Source of the DNA: Sphingobacterium multivorum
GTDB lineage: Bacteria; Bacteroidota; Bacteroidia; Sphingobacteriales; Sphingobacteriaceae
Assembly: GCF_900457465.1 (NCBI RefSeq)
Contig: NZ_UAUU01000011.1
Location: 1,612,001-1,676,000 of the forward strand
Direction of reading: 5' to 3'
Length of the DNA: 64,000 nucleotides
Below, piece by piece: positions 1-8,089 of this stretch. The stretch's first letter is position 1; each line of letters starts with the position of its first letter. The notes under the pieces were generated by a model that searched no databases, had not been told where the DNA came from, and worked only from the letters and a program-made list of their open reading frames with translations. The position numbers and the translations under genes were made by a program.

Positions 1-109
1 GGCTTATCAAAATCGTTATCATTTACGCCTGTGGCCCGAAATAGGGCTCTATGGGGAGTACGTTGGTATCCCTGCTTTACTTCGTCGCTTCTCATTTTTT
101 ATTAGTTAA
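1..109 (+). CDS. 3' end of an unidentified gene (partial)
   Basis: The frame starting at base 2 is open to a TAA at 107-109 and gives about 35 residues ending LLRRFSFFIS. It runs off the left edge, so only the C-terminus is visible. The end is basic and aromatic and I do not recognise a family. Its stop overlaps the stop of the convergent Crp/Fnr gene by a few bases, an arrangement that fits two genuine genes meeting tail to tail. It could still be a chance open frame. Confidence 0.35.
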   Translation, partial: AYQNRYHLRLWPEIGLYGEYVGIPALLRRFSFFIS

Positions 110-675
110 ATAGTAGATTTTAACCTACTTAGTGTTTCGGGTGATATCGCCAGATAAGCCGCAAGGTTAGCATTAGACAAACGCTGTATGAGTTCGGGAT
201 TATTTTTCAATAGATCGCGATAACGTTCTTTAGCAGTTTGGGTTAATAAGCTGCTGAGCTTATTATTAACAACAGTTAATCCATATTCGAGGATGTAGAT
301 ATAAAAATTGTCCCAGCCGGGCATATTTGCTCTCAAAAAGATAAAATCAGTGTTGCTGATGCTTAGGACCTCCGTATCTTCTACGGCTTGGATAAATTCT
401 GTAGCTGGCTGTCTGGAAATGAAGCTGACGATAGAGGTTAGAAAAGTATGCTCAAAAGCCATGAATCGGGTTGCCGTTGATAGTTCGTCATTGCGAAAAT
501 ATAGGCGCAGACAGCCCTTTCCGACAAAGAAAAGATAGTCTGCAATGGAACCTTCGTTGAGCAGATGGTCATTTTTCTTTATCGATTGGGGTTTAAAATA
601 AGTTAGGGCCTCCGTTAATTGCTGTTCGTTTAACAACGCTTTTTCACGTAACAATTGTAATAGTTGCTCTCTCAT
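106..675 (-). CDS. Crp/Fnr family transcriptional regulator
   Basis: This 189-residue protein has the layout of the Bacteroidota Crp/Fnr subgroup. An N-terminal cyclic-nucleotide-binding beta-roll (about residues 20-110, with HLLNEGSIADYLFFVGKGCL) is followed by a dimerisation helix and a short C-terminal helix-turn-helix (AAYLAISPETLSRLK). The effector is unknown; this subgroup usually lacks clear cAMP-binding residues. It is probably a one-component regulator of a neighbouring stress or redox gene. The start ATG at 675 leaves the usual N-terminus. A second homologue lies at 15378-15974. Confidence 0.88.
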   Translation of the reverse strand: MREQLLQLLREKALLNEQQLTEALTYFKPQSIKKNDHLLNEGSIADYLFFVGKGCLRLYFRNDELSTATRFMAFEHTFLTSIVSFISRQPATEFIQAVEDTEVLSISNTDFIFLRANMPGWDNFYIYILEYGLTVVNNKLSSLLTQTAKERYRDLLKNNPELIQRLSNANLAAYLAISPETLSRLKSTI

Positions 676-1261
676 CGCTTATTATTTATAGGTCAAAGAT
701 GCACTTTATATTAGGATATAGTCGTTGACATTGGTCAAAAACGTCAACGATTTATTAAAGTTTTATTCTCCTTTGAGATAATGGAAATTTGGTAAGTTTA
801 GAGCTAATACAACATTGAAATATGCACAAATTATTTATTTGTTAGGTGCAAAAGCTGTTCGTTTGACCACAGCTCACCCAAAAAAAAATCCATTTCAAAC
901 TAATTTATACCTTAGGAAATGTCGTGCGTGAAAGAACGAGGAAAATTAAGCCCGAACCGCAAAACTTTGTTTCTTTCAGAAATACCGACCTTGACATCTA
1001 TGTATTAGTTAATAGATTCTTTACCGAGACTATTTGCTTTGCACTAGATAACCATGGTGATTTAGTCGTGCCGAGTGAGTCGACAGCTGGCGGTTTTCTT
1101 ATTCTCTTTCCGCTCGCCGGCGCCCTTAACCATGATGTATATACTTATCGTCGTGTGGATTCAGTCGCCAATTGAAAGATATAGATCCGAAAGAAATAAT
1201 TTTAGCGGGTTTGTTTCCGTCATTCAACTATTTTTGAAAGACATTTTTGGTCTGTTGTTAT
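676..1261. other. Gene-free stretch
   Basis: About 585 bases between the Crp/Fnr gene and the RibD-like gene. Two overlapping open frames (924-1175 and 1075-1305, plus strand) lack a recognisable domain, a convincing start or a conserved motif, and they overlap each other. I see no RNA gene. The stretch may be a decayed insert, but nothing in it identifies one. Confidence 0.4.
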
Positions 1262-1771
1262 TCAGTCTTCTTTCGTTAGATGCAATTGAAGAAAACCGTT
1301 TTTAAGCTTCTGACCTTGGTACTTGAACGTTGAACTTAAATCCTCATTGCTTGCTAAAATTGCTCCAGCTCCAGTAATTATAGGGCTGATGTTAAAATAA
1401 ATATCGGTAACCAAATTCTTATCCAAAAAAGCGTTGAAAGTACCTGCTCCGCCACCAACGGCTATTTCCCGCACTCCTTTTGCAGACATATATGCAATTG
1501 CTTCTTCAGGACTTGCAACAGTCTTGTAGCCGTCAGCCGTATAAGGTTTATCGGCCAATATGATGATTTCTATTCCATTAAAATGATCTTTTATCGGATC
1601 TGGAAAATTTAGAAAATTTTCAAATGTTTTCAATCCTATCACTACATTTCCAATCCGTTTTACAAATTGTATGTAAAATTCCATTGCTTCCGGTGGCAGT
1701 TTATGATGCGGATTATCGGATATCAAAATTCTTCCATTAGCCGAAATATTTGCGATTACTGTTACTTTCAT
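1262..1771 (-). CDS. RibD C-terminal / dihydrofolate reductase-like protein
   Basis: Small NADPH-dependent reductase of the RibD-C/DHFR fold, about 169 residues from the ATG at 1771. An upstream ATG at 1801 would add a lysine-rich tail that is unlikely to be native. Visible features are the N-terminal strand MKVTVIANISANGRI, the central VVIGLKTFENF and the cofactor-loop motif IAVGGGAGTFNAFL. Family members often act on unknown substrates rather than on dihydrofolate or riboflavin intermediates. It is divergent from the HxlR regulator 90 bases away, which probably controls it. Confidence 0.8.
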   Translation of the reverse strand: MKVTVIANISANGRILISDNPHHKLPPEAMEFYIQFVKRIGNVVIGLKTFENFLNFPDPIKDHFNGIEIIILADKPYTADGYKTVASPEEAIAYMSAKGVREIAVGGGAGTFNAFLDKNLVTDIYFNISPIITGAGAILASNEDLSSTFKYQGQKLKNGFLQLHLTKED

Positions 1772-1860
1772 AATGATTTTCTTTAAATTTTTGTACAACA
1801 AAACTATTGGATATTCAATATATATTTACTATTCATTACCTTTAGGAAAGTAACTATCTT

Positions 1861-2202
1861 ATGAGCAATAAAAATATTGGTAAAGAAACTATATTGGCAT
1901 TAAAAGATGGCATTGAATTGCTCAGTGGTAAATGGAAATTTTGTATCCTACACAATTTGCAGAAACACGGCCCAATGCGGTTTAAAGATCTGCAAGAGAT
2001 GGCTCAGGGAATATCCCCAAAAGTTCTATCCAAGGAACTTCAGGAATTAGAAGATAATTTACTGATTAGTAGAACGGTTAATGACACCAAACCTGTAACT
2101 GTTTCTTATGCGCTTACCGCCTATGCTAAAGAAACGGAGGAAGTTGCCAATGCTTTAATTAAATTTGGTCTAAAGCATAGAGATAAAATTAAAGCAAAAT
2201 GA
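1861..2202 (+). CDS. HxlR family transcriptional regulator
   Basis: A 113-residue winged-helix protein of the HxlR (DUF24) family. The signature ELLSGKWKFCILHNLQKHGPMRFKDLQ is shown here as ELLSGKWKFCILHNL followed by GPMRFKDLQ, then ISPKVLSKELQELEDNLLI for the recognition helix and wing. Such proteins bind as dimers and often sense aldehydes, quinones or disulfide stress through cysteines; one cysteine sits in the first helix. It is divergent from the RibD/DHFR-like gene, a common regulator-target arrangement. Confidence 0.9.
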   Translation: MSNKNIGKETILALKDGIELLSGKWKFCILHNLQKHGPMRFKDLQEMAQGISPKVLSKELQELEDNLLISRTVNDTKPVTVSYALTAYAKETEEVANALIKFGLKHRDKIKAK

Positions 2203-2375
2203 GGTTTCTATTTTAACAGCTCATTTGGGGAAGTTTGGAGCCTTCTCTATGTAACAATCCGAATAATTATTCCTAACCTTATTAAGTATTGATAAATAAT
2301 ATTTATCTTTAAGCTAATGTTATTTATCCTATGCGGCTAATCTTAGGCGTGTAAGGTTAACCAAAAGCCTAATTT

Positions 2376-3110
2376 ATGCGTATTATACAAAAGCTTAGCA
2401 CTTATTTAAACGAGAAATTCGATGGATTAGTTTTAATCGGTTTGTTATTAGTTATGATTTTTTACAGTGCAGGTTTTATGCTTTTTAATCAATACATAGC
2501 TTTGTTTTACGGACTGTTTTCTGGATTAATATTAGTTCTTTTTTTTAAAAATTGGCGGACTGAATATTTCATCAACAGATCTGGGTTGGGATTATTAACT
2601 TTTGTTATAGTGCTAGAATTTGCATTTTTGCTATATGATCAAGTTCATTTGAAAGATGATTGGTACTTTTTACCGTGGGCGGTTCTGTTGGGTGGAGCTG
2701 TGATGGTAACCATTAGTATGTTAATCGGGTTAAAAAAAATCATTATTCCAAAAGCACTTTCGAAATTCTTTTATATAAGCGCTATTTTTCTCTTTTCAAC
2801 TGTCTATTCCTACGGGCTGCTATCTCTTATAAACATTTTTAATGCGCGGCAAGTCGTTAAATGGGAGCGTGCTGAAGTGGGGCTACCATCCTGGGTAATT
2901 ACTTTTGGAGGAAATTACAACGATGCCATATTTGAGAACAGAGAATGGGGAACTCGGTGGATGAATTTATTTTTTTTGAAATGGGAAGGTGATTTTCCGC
3001 ATCCGCCAACGACTGCCGAAATAAAAGTCTTTGAGGGAAACCTAGGACAACACTATATGCTCAAAACGTATGATGAGGATGAAAAGAATGACGCAAGACA
3101 AATCGACTAA
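2376..3110 (+). CDS. Hypothetical integral membrane protein
   Basis: A 244-residue protein with about five predicted hydrophobic segments (near residues 17-35, 38-57, 70-88, 98-118 and 130-152), then a soluble C-terminal part of about 85 residues that starts VVKWERAEVGLPSWVITFGG. I do not recognise the family. Its stop is one base before the ATG of the cysteine-desulfurase-like gene, so the two are almost certainly co-transcribed and may share a function. Confidence 0.7.
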   Translation: MRIIQKLSTYLNEKFDGLVLIGLLLVMIFYSAGFMLFNQYIALFYGLFSGLILVLFFKNWRTEYFINRSGLGLLTFVIVLEFAFLLYDQVHLKDDWYFLPWAVLLGGAVMVTISMLIGLKKIIIPKALSKFFYISAIFLFSTVYSYGLLSLINIFNARQVVKWERAEVGLPSWVITFGGNYNDAIFENREWGTRWMNLFFLKWEGDFPHPPTTAEIKVFEGNLGQHYMLKTYDEDEKNDARQID

Positions 3111-3111
3111 C

Positions 3112-4263
3112 ATGGACAAAATTATATATCTTGACAACAATGCATCCACTCCAATGGATCCTAGGGTCTTAGACGAAATGATGCCCTATTTGACAGACAA
3201 GTATGGTAACGCAGCAAGTCGTCATAAACTAGGCAAATATTTAGATACTGCGGTCGAGAAGAGTAGGAGACAGATTGCTGATCTTATAGATACCAATGCA
3301 GAAGATATTTTCTTTACAGCTGGTGCTACTGAAGCTATCAATATGGGATTACGTGGATTATTGAGGCCCGGGAAACAACATATTATAACTGTACAGACAG
3401 AGCATCCCACAGTTTTGGATACCTGCAGGTATCTTGAGACCAATGGTATTGCGGTTACTTACCTTTCTGTCGATAGCGACGGATTGATAGACCTTGAAGA
3501 ACTAGAGCGGGCCTTTACACCTCTTACAGCTTTAGTATGTGTGATGCATGTCAACCATGATACTGGTGTGATTCAGGACATAGAGCGAATTGCGGAAATA
3601 ACACATGCTCATGACGCCTTTTTTATGACCGATGGAAGCCAATCTGTCGGAAAACTCCCTGTTCGCGCACGATCATTAATAGATATCCTCACATTCTCTG
3701 CCCATAAATTTTATGGGCCAACGGGTATAGGCGGTATTTATTTTAGACCCGAAGTACCTATGAAACCGCTTATTTTTTCTGGTGGACATGAAGGCGAGGC
3801 AAGAAATGGTACACTTAATGTGCCGGGTATCGTTGGTATGGGCAAAGCCGCTGAACTCGCAGCTTTACAGATGAATGAAGACGAAGAACGCATTGGCAAA
3901 CTACGTGATATCTTAGAACAACAATTATTGGCAATCGGAGGGACGAAATTAATAGGTTCTAAAACACACAGGATCTATACAACATGTACAATACGTTTTG
4001 ATGGTATTAACAGCGAAAATATTGTTCAAAAACTCGATAATATATGTGTTTCCAACTGCTCAGTACTCAGTTATTTTGAAGCAGCACCTTCTCCTGTACT
4101 TCAAGCTATGGGATTGAGTAGGGATGAGGCATTTAATGCACTAAGATTTAGTTTAGGGCGTTTCACTACAGCAGAAGAAATCGGACAAACTGTGGAAGCT
4201 GTTAGCGAGATCATAAACCAATTGCACAATAATAAATCGCTACATCGACACCACTGCCTTTAG
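3112..4263 (+). CDS. Cysteine desulfurase-like class V aminotransferase
   Basis: PLP-dependent enzyme of the IscS/NifS type, 383 residues from the ATG at 3112, chosen because it begins MDKIIYLDNNASTPMD and follows the upstream stop by one base. Visible motifs include the ATEAINMG cofactor region, HVNHDTGVIQ, the PLP-lysine motif SAHKFYGPTG and a C-terminal RFSLGRFTT. In IscS-type enzymes the catalytic Cys lies in the loop before EPSYVLRALG. Aligning that loop puts Leu319 at the Cys position, with a cysteine three residues earlier (Cys316, in SNCSVLS). The enzyme may use the shifted cysteine, or may be a lyase or transaminase of another kind. The last residues (LHRHHCL) may come from the adjoining insert. 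Confidence 0.82.
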   Translation: MDKIIYLDNNASTPMDPRVLDEMMPYLTDKYGNAASRHKLGKYLDTAVEKSRRQIADLIDTNAEDIFFTAGATEAINMGLRGLLRPGKQHIITVQTEHPTVLDTCRYLETNGIAVTYLSVDSDGLIDLEELERAFTPLTALVCVMHVNHDTGVIQDIERIAEITHAHDAFFMTDGSQSVGKLPVRARSLIDILTFSAHKFYGPTGIGGIYFRPEVPMKPLIFSGGHEGEARNGTLNVPGIVGMGKAAELAALQMNEDEERIGKLRDILEQQLLAIGGTKLIGSKTHRIYTTCTIRFDGINSENIVQKLDNICVSNCSVLSYFEAAPSPVLQAMGLSRDEAFNALRFSLGRFTTAEEIGQTVEAVSEIINQLHNNKSLHRHHCL

Positions 4264-4378
4264 CGATATAAGAGCGAGCTATGTCGATTTCTTTGGCGGT
4301 CGCTCTACCAGCTATGAGAGGCCTCATCCATCCAAGGGCATATAAAAAATGTGAAATCCTAAATATCTTTACTGTATA

Positions 4379-4407
4379 CAATATTACTAATATTATTAGT
4401 AATATTG
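4379..4407 (+). promoter_or_regulatory. Perfect 13-bp-arm hairpin 4 nt before a start codon
   Basis: CAATATTACTAAT and ATTAGTAATATTG form perfect 13-base arms around a three-base ATT loop. The structure ends four bases before the ATG at 4412. The same structure occurs before repeat copy 3 (26335-26363), where both arm differences remain pairable as G-U in RNA. It would cover the ribosome-binding region and may control translation. Confidence 0.6.
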
Positions 4408-4411
4408 TGAA

Positions 4412-4879
4412 ATGAAACCTCTGGAAATCTTTAGCCGAAATCGGGTAATGTACGCTCAAATTACCGTGCATGATAAAAGCATGGGCATGAAAGATTATCA
4501 TCTTTACAACAAAAATGGTCTTGCTTTTTATGTTTTCAGGAAATCTCAGGGAGTGTGGGAATTGGCATTCGGTGTACTGGCCGATGACATTAAGGAAGCG
4601 TGCATTGACGCCCTTATACTTCGCTTTGATACGGATGTGCCTGAGTTATTTTATCATCATGGAAAACGCCAGGTAGTGGAAGTACGGGCCAAGAAATACA
4701 GCCTTTGGCATATATACCTCAATAATGCTTATGTAGGAAGTATTCAATATGACACCTTCACTAAGCAGTTCAATTACCACCTTGACGACAATTGCTTATT
4801 GACCGATGATCACGTGCAAAAGTATATAGCCATGATACAACGTGGGGAATTAAAGTGGATAAAGGACGATGTTCGATGA
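4412..4879 (+). CDS. Repeat-family protein of unknown function, copy 1 (intact)
   Basis: A 155-residue soluble protein, one of three near-identical copies in the window (others at 19847-20305 and, broken, 26368-26834). I do not recognise the family. It has no signal peptide or membrane helix, and it is rich in aromatics and acidic residues (SLWHIYLNNAYVGSIQYD near residues 98-115). The start MKPLEIF is shared with copy 3, and the upstream hairpin supports it. Its stop overlaps an ATG in ATGA; that second frame is truncated here but longer in copy 3. The gene sits beside a barstar-like inhibitor. Confidence 0.65.
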   Translation: MKPLEIFSRNRVMYAQITVHDKSMGMKDYHLYNKNGLAFYVFRKSQGVWELAFGVLADDIKEACIDALILRFDTDVPELFYHHGKRQVVEVRAKKYSLWHIYLNNAYVGSIQYDTFTKQFNYHLDDNCLLTDDHVQKYIAMIQRGELKWIKDDVR

Positions 4880-4952
4880 AAAAAGGATATAAAAGGAATA
4901 AAAAACCTTGAGTCTGGGAGGATCTCAAGACTTCATAATTACTACCTATTTC

Positions 4953-5028
4953 TGAAAAGTACTATTAATACAATATTGAATCCTGTTTGGTTTTAAAAAA
5001 AATTATTTCTAGCTGTTGAGTAGGGAGA
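4953..5028. repeat. 75-bp dispersed repeat, copy 1
   Basis: Begins TGAAAAGTACTATTAATACA and ends near CTAGCTGTTGAG. A second copy, differing at only a few positions, lies at 28126-28201 in the same orientation. Its core (GAATCCTGTTTGGTTTTAAA) recurs a third time at about 27081-27100, directly after repeat-cassette copy 3. It travels with the repeat cassette and with toxin-tail fragments. Confidence 0.7.
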
Positions 5029-5087
5029 TACCGGAATGCAGAAGGGGATGACGGCTTTTCTTATACTTACGAAAATACGTAGCTTAA

Positions 5088-5243
5088 CATCAACAAAGTG
5101 AAGGGGGCAGAACGCCATTTCAAAGACAATTTAAAGGTGGAACATTTGTAGCAATTTTAAATGTGCCAAAAGGAGCCGGCGGTAATGGTCATAATACTCT
5201 GTTAGTAAGAAATCCTATTTTTTGTAATGTAGGATTAACTTGA
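5088..5243 (+). pseudogene. Possible C-terminal tail of a toxin gene
   Basis: An open frame without a start gives 51 residues containing GGRTPFQRQFKGG and ending NPIFCNVGLT, closed by TGA at 5241. Twelve bases later the barstar-like gene starts. A 3' coding tail directly upstream of an inhibitor gene is the layout expected for a polymorphic toxin and its immunity gene. The tail does not resemble barnase, and I cannot name its domain. A chance open frame is possible. Confidence 0.35.
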
Positions 5244-5255
5244 TTAATTGATAAA

Positions 5256-5615
5256 ATGAAGAAAATTAAATTTTTAGAATATCCGATTGCCTACTTCAAC
5301 GAAGTTGAGTACGTTGCATATCTGCCCAAAGTAGAAGGTGAAAATGAATTATTTAGAAAGTTGAGCAATATTCTTACTTTTCCAGATTATTTTGGGGAAA
5401 ATTGGAGTGCTGTATTTGATTGTCTAAGAGATTTTAGCTGGATTAGTAAAAAAGGAATCACATTGGTATATGAAGAAATTCCTGTACTTTCGGAAGAGCA
5501 ATTGAGGATATATTTTGATGTTTTGTTTTGCGCAGTTAATGATTGTAGTTACCCAGCGGCAATAAGATTGAAACCACTGGGCAAACCTAGATCGCAACAG
5601 AGAGGTCGCGATTAG
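5256..5615 (+). CDS. Barstar family RNase inhibitor-like protein
   Basis: A 119-residue protein with the barstar signature FPDYFGENWSAVFDCL (about residues 43-58) followed by LRDFSW. In barstar this region forms the helix and loop that plug the barnase active site, including the conserved Tyr-Phe-Gly-x-Asn-Trp. It probably acts in the cytoplasm as an immunity protein for a secreted ribonuclease. No intact ribonuclease gene is adjacent, so it looks like an orphan immunity gene. The C-terminal KPRSQQRGRD overlaps the MscS gene's stop and may be non-native. Confidence 0.88.
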   Translation: MKKIKFLEYPIAYFNEVEYVAYLPKVEGENELFRKLSNILTFPDYFGENWSAVFDCLRDFSWISKKGITLVYEEIPVLSEEQLRIYFDVLFCAVNDCSYPAAIRLKPLGKPRSQQRGRD

Positions 5616-6919
5616 GAGCGGGGCTCCATTGCACCGAGCACCCTCAGGTCATCAGATGCTGGCAGTTCAAATACCTGCAGGTGAAAGTGCTTAATGGCAG
5701 CAAGTAAATGGTCAAAAATATCGGCCATCGTATCTTCGAAATAGGCCCATTGTGTCCCCTTGGTAAACATGTAGAGTTCCAGTGGAATACCGTATTCGCT
5801 AGGGGCTAGCTGACGGACCAATAAAGTAAGTTCCTGATGGATATTGGGGTTATGTTTGGCATAGGCGAGTACATAGGCCCTGAACAGGCCGATATTGGTC
5901 ATCCTGCGACCATTGACGGGCGAGGAGCTGTCTGTATGCCAGGTTTTATTGTACTCGGCAATCTCGCGCTCTCTTTTTTCGATATAGGGAGCTAGCAGCC
6001 GGATCGTTTTCAATGCCGTGACTTCCTCCTCACTGAGGTAGCGTACCGAAGACATTTTAATGTTCAATGCCCGTTTTATCCGACGGCCACCGGTCTCCTG
6101 CATCCCACGATAGTTTTTAAATGAATCGCTCAGTAGGGTATAGGTCGGAATGGTGACAATGGTCTTATCCCAATTTTGTATCTTCACATTGTTGAGGTTA
6201 ATCTGCAGCACGTCGCCGTCTACACCGTATTTAGGCATTTCTATCCAGTCTCCTACGCGGACCGAGTCATTTGCCGACACCTGAATACTGGCCACAAAGC
6301 CCAGGATTGTATCCTTAAATACGAGCATGAGGATGGCGGATGCCGCCCCTAGCGAAACCAGAAAAGACCAGGGCGAATTGCCGGTCAGCAGGGAAACGAC
6401 CAGTGTACCGATCACAAATATTAAAAAGATCTGTACCACTTGCAGGTAGCTGTCGATGGGTTTGTCCCTAAACACATTTGTACCACGAAAAATATCGCGG
6501 CAGGTTTTTAACAAGCTATTGGCCAGATAGTAGATGGTGAACAATACCACGATATCCAGAAACTTGACAATAGCGGCTGTAAGCACCGGAAAACCAACGA
6601 AGATCACCGGTAGCAGCTGCCGTGTAAGCAGCACGAGCAGGGTGCGGCTCACGCGTACATGCACCTTGTTTTCCAAAAGATAATCATCCCATTTGGTCGA
6701 GGTTCGCTGGGCAATCCGGTTCAATGCGGAATAAAATACTTTGCGCATGATATAATCGAGCGCATAGAGCATCACCGCAAAAGCAAAAAGTAATCCGGCG
6801 GCCGTAACAATATGTGCCTGCTGCTCGGATAAATCCAATTTGGCAAAGAAATTAAAAATGTACTGATAAATTGAACTTGGTGATTGTTCATTGAAGTTAA
6901 GCATGTTTAAATTTTTCAT
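5612..6919 (-). CDS. MscS-family mechanosensitive channel, YbdG-like
   Basis: About 435 residues with N-terminal membrane helices (near residues 35-55, 90-125 and 150-190). The conserved MscS core follows: SLGAASAILMLVFKDTILGF is the pore-lining TM3 and adjacent helix, then the beta domain VRVGDWIEMPKYGVDGDVLQIN and a soluble C-terminus. Length and architecture match YbdG rather than the shorter MscS. It should release solutes on hypo-osmotic shock. I chose the ATG at 6919; a TTG at 6931 would add four residues. It diverges from the gpsA/ggpPS operon, which makes a compatible solute, so the locus looks like one osmoadaptation unit. Confidence 0.88.
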   Translation of the reverse strand: MKNLNMLNFNEQSPSSIYQYIFNFFAKLDLSEQQAHIVTAAGLLFAFAVMLYALDYIMRKVFYSALNRIAQRTSTKWDDYLLENKVHVRVSRTLLVLLTRQLLPVIFVGFPVLTAAIVKFLDIVVLFTIYYLANSLLKTCRDIFRGTNVFRDKPIDSYLQVVQIFLIFVIGTLVVSLLTGNSPWSFLVSLGAASAILMLVFKDTILGFVASIQVSANDSVRVGDWIEMPKYGVDGDVLQINLNNVKIQNWDKTIVTIPTYTLLSDSFKNYRGMQETGGRRIKRALNIKMSSVRYLSEEEVTALKTIRLLAPYIEKREREIAEYNKTWHTDSSSPVNGRRMTNIGLFRAYVLAYAKHNPNIHQELTLLVRQLAPSEYGIPLELYMFTKGTQWAYFEDTMADIFDHLLAAIKHFHLQVFELPASDDLRVLGAMEPRS

Positions 6920-7098
6920 ATGAACGAACAAATTTACGAAGAAATATAAACACGGATTTTGGCGTGGAAAATACCCCTTTAACGCTGTTTTTATGTGTAA
7001 AGTTTGCTTATTGATTAATTTTTACGTATATTAGTAAATTAATAGATAACCCGACGGCGAAATTTCTTCTGTTTCGCGTCTTTAAAACCCCCAACGAT

Positions 7099-8088
7099 TT
7101 GAATGAGATTAGTGTGATAGGTGGTGGGAGTTGGGCCACGGCCCTGGTTAAAATTTTGACAGAAAATAGCATTCATACCAACTGGTACTTGCGGCGTTCA
7201 GAGCAGGTGCGCTCGATAAACCGGGATGCTGTTAACCCTGACTACCTATCGTTTTTAAAACTTGACAATACAAAAATTTATGCGTCCGATCAGCTGGACG
7301 AGATCGTGGCCCGATCGAAAGTAATCCTTTTCGTCGTGCCCAGTGCGCATTTGGACAAAGTTTGCGCCGCAATCCCCAAAGAGGACCTTGCCGAAAAGTT
7401 TGTGATCACCGCTATTAAAGGAACCGTCGGCCCGGACAACCTGCTTCCCAGTGCTTATCTCGCTAGGTATTTTGAATTGGAAGATTTTCAGCAGGCAATC
7501 ATTGCAGGACCATGCCATGCCGAAGAAATCGCACGGAACAAGAAAACCTATATGACCCTTTGCGGTCCCAACGAATCCTTTATCCGTAAGATTTCCAAGG
7601 GCTTCGCTTCAAGCTATACGCAGGTAAATTATAGCTGCGATATGCTGGGCGTGGAGTACGCCGCTATTTACAAAAATGTCGTCGCCATCGTCTGTGGCAT
7701 GGCTGAAGGACTCCACTACGGTGACAACTTTATGGCGGTGCTTGTGGCCAATGCGATTGACGAACTGGGGCTGTTGCTGCATTCCCTTGGTGCGCCCGAT
7801 GTCCGGCTGGGGAGCTCCACCTATTTGGGCGACCTATTGGTGACGGGTTACTCCGCGCATAGCCGTAACCGGACTTTCGGTAAATACCTTGGCCAGGGAT
7901 ATTCGGTGTTCGAAGCCCGTCAACTCATGGGCATGGTCGCTGAAGGATATTTTGCAACCCGGGGGCTGATGGCGACGGTCTCGAGCCTCGGGCTCAATTT
8001 GCCCCTCTTACAGACAACATATCGTGTGCTATACAACCATATGGCCGCAATTGATGAATTTAAACTTTTAGAAAGGAATATAAAATAA
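7099..8088 (+). CDS. gpsA: NAD(P)H-dependent glycerol-3-phosphate dehydrogenase
   Basis: A 329-residue enzyme that reduces dihydroxyacetone phosphate to sn-glycerol-3-phosphate in the cytoplasm. The N-terminal Rossmann motif is VIGGGSWATAL (GxGxxA-type). Other landmarks are VPSAHLD, the catalytic AIYKNVVAI (Lys-Asn) and LGDLLVTGYSAHSRNRTFG. The best start is a TTG at 7099; no in-frame ATG lies where the first strand would allow it. One base separates its stop from the next ATG, so it is an operon with the fused GT20/HAD enzyme. There it would make the glycerol-3-phosphate acceptor, though it may also serve phospholipid synthesis. Confidence 0.92.
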   Translation: MNEISVIGGGSWATALVKILTENSIHTNWYLRRSEQVRSINRDAVNPDYLSFLKLDNTKIYASDQLDEIVARSKVILFVVPSAHLDKVCAAIPKEDLAEKFVITAIKGTVGPDNLLPSAYLARYFELEDFQQAIIAGPCHAEEIARNKKTYMTLCGPNESFIRKISKGFASSYTQVNYSCDMLGVEYAAIYKNVVAIVCGMAEGLHYGDNFMAVLVANAIDELGLLLHSLGAPDVRLGSSTYLGDLLVTGYSAHSRNRTFGKYLGQGYSVFEARQLMGMVAEGYFATRGLMATVSSLGLNLPLLQTTYRVLYNHMAAIDEFKLLERNIK

Positions 8089-8089
8089 T

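Noticed and set aside
924..1305. Two overlapping plus-strand frames of 83 and 76 residues
   Set aside because: They overlap each other in different frames, have no motif and no convincing start; not reported as genes.
3112..4263. DndA of a phosphorothioation (Dnd) defence system
   Set aside because: No dndB-E or dpt genes nearby and the catalytic Cys is not in the expected place.
5088..5243. Barnase-type ribonuclease upstream of the barstar-like gene
   Set aside because: The tail shows no barnase motifs, so only an unnamed toxin-tail remnant is claimed.
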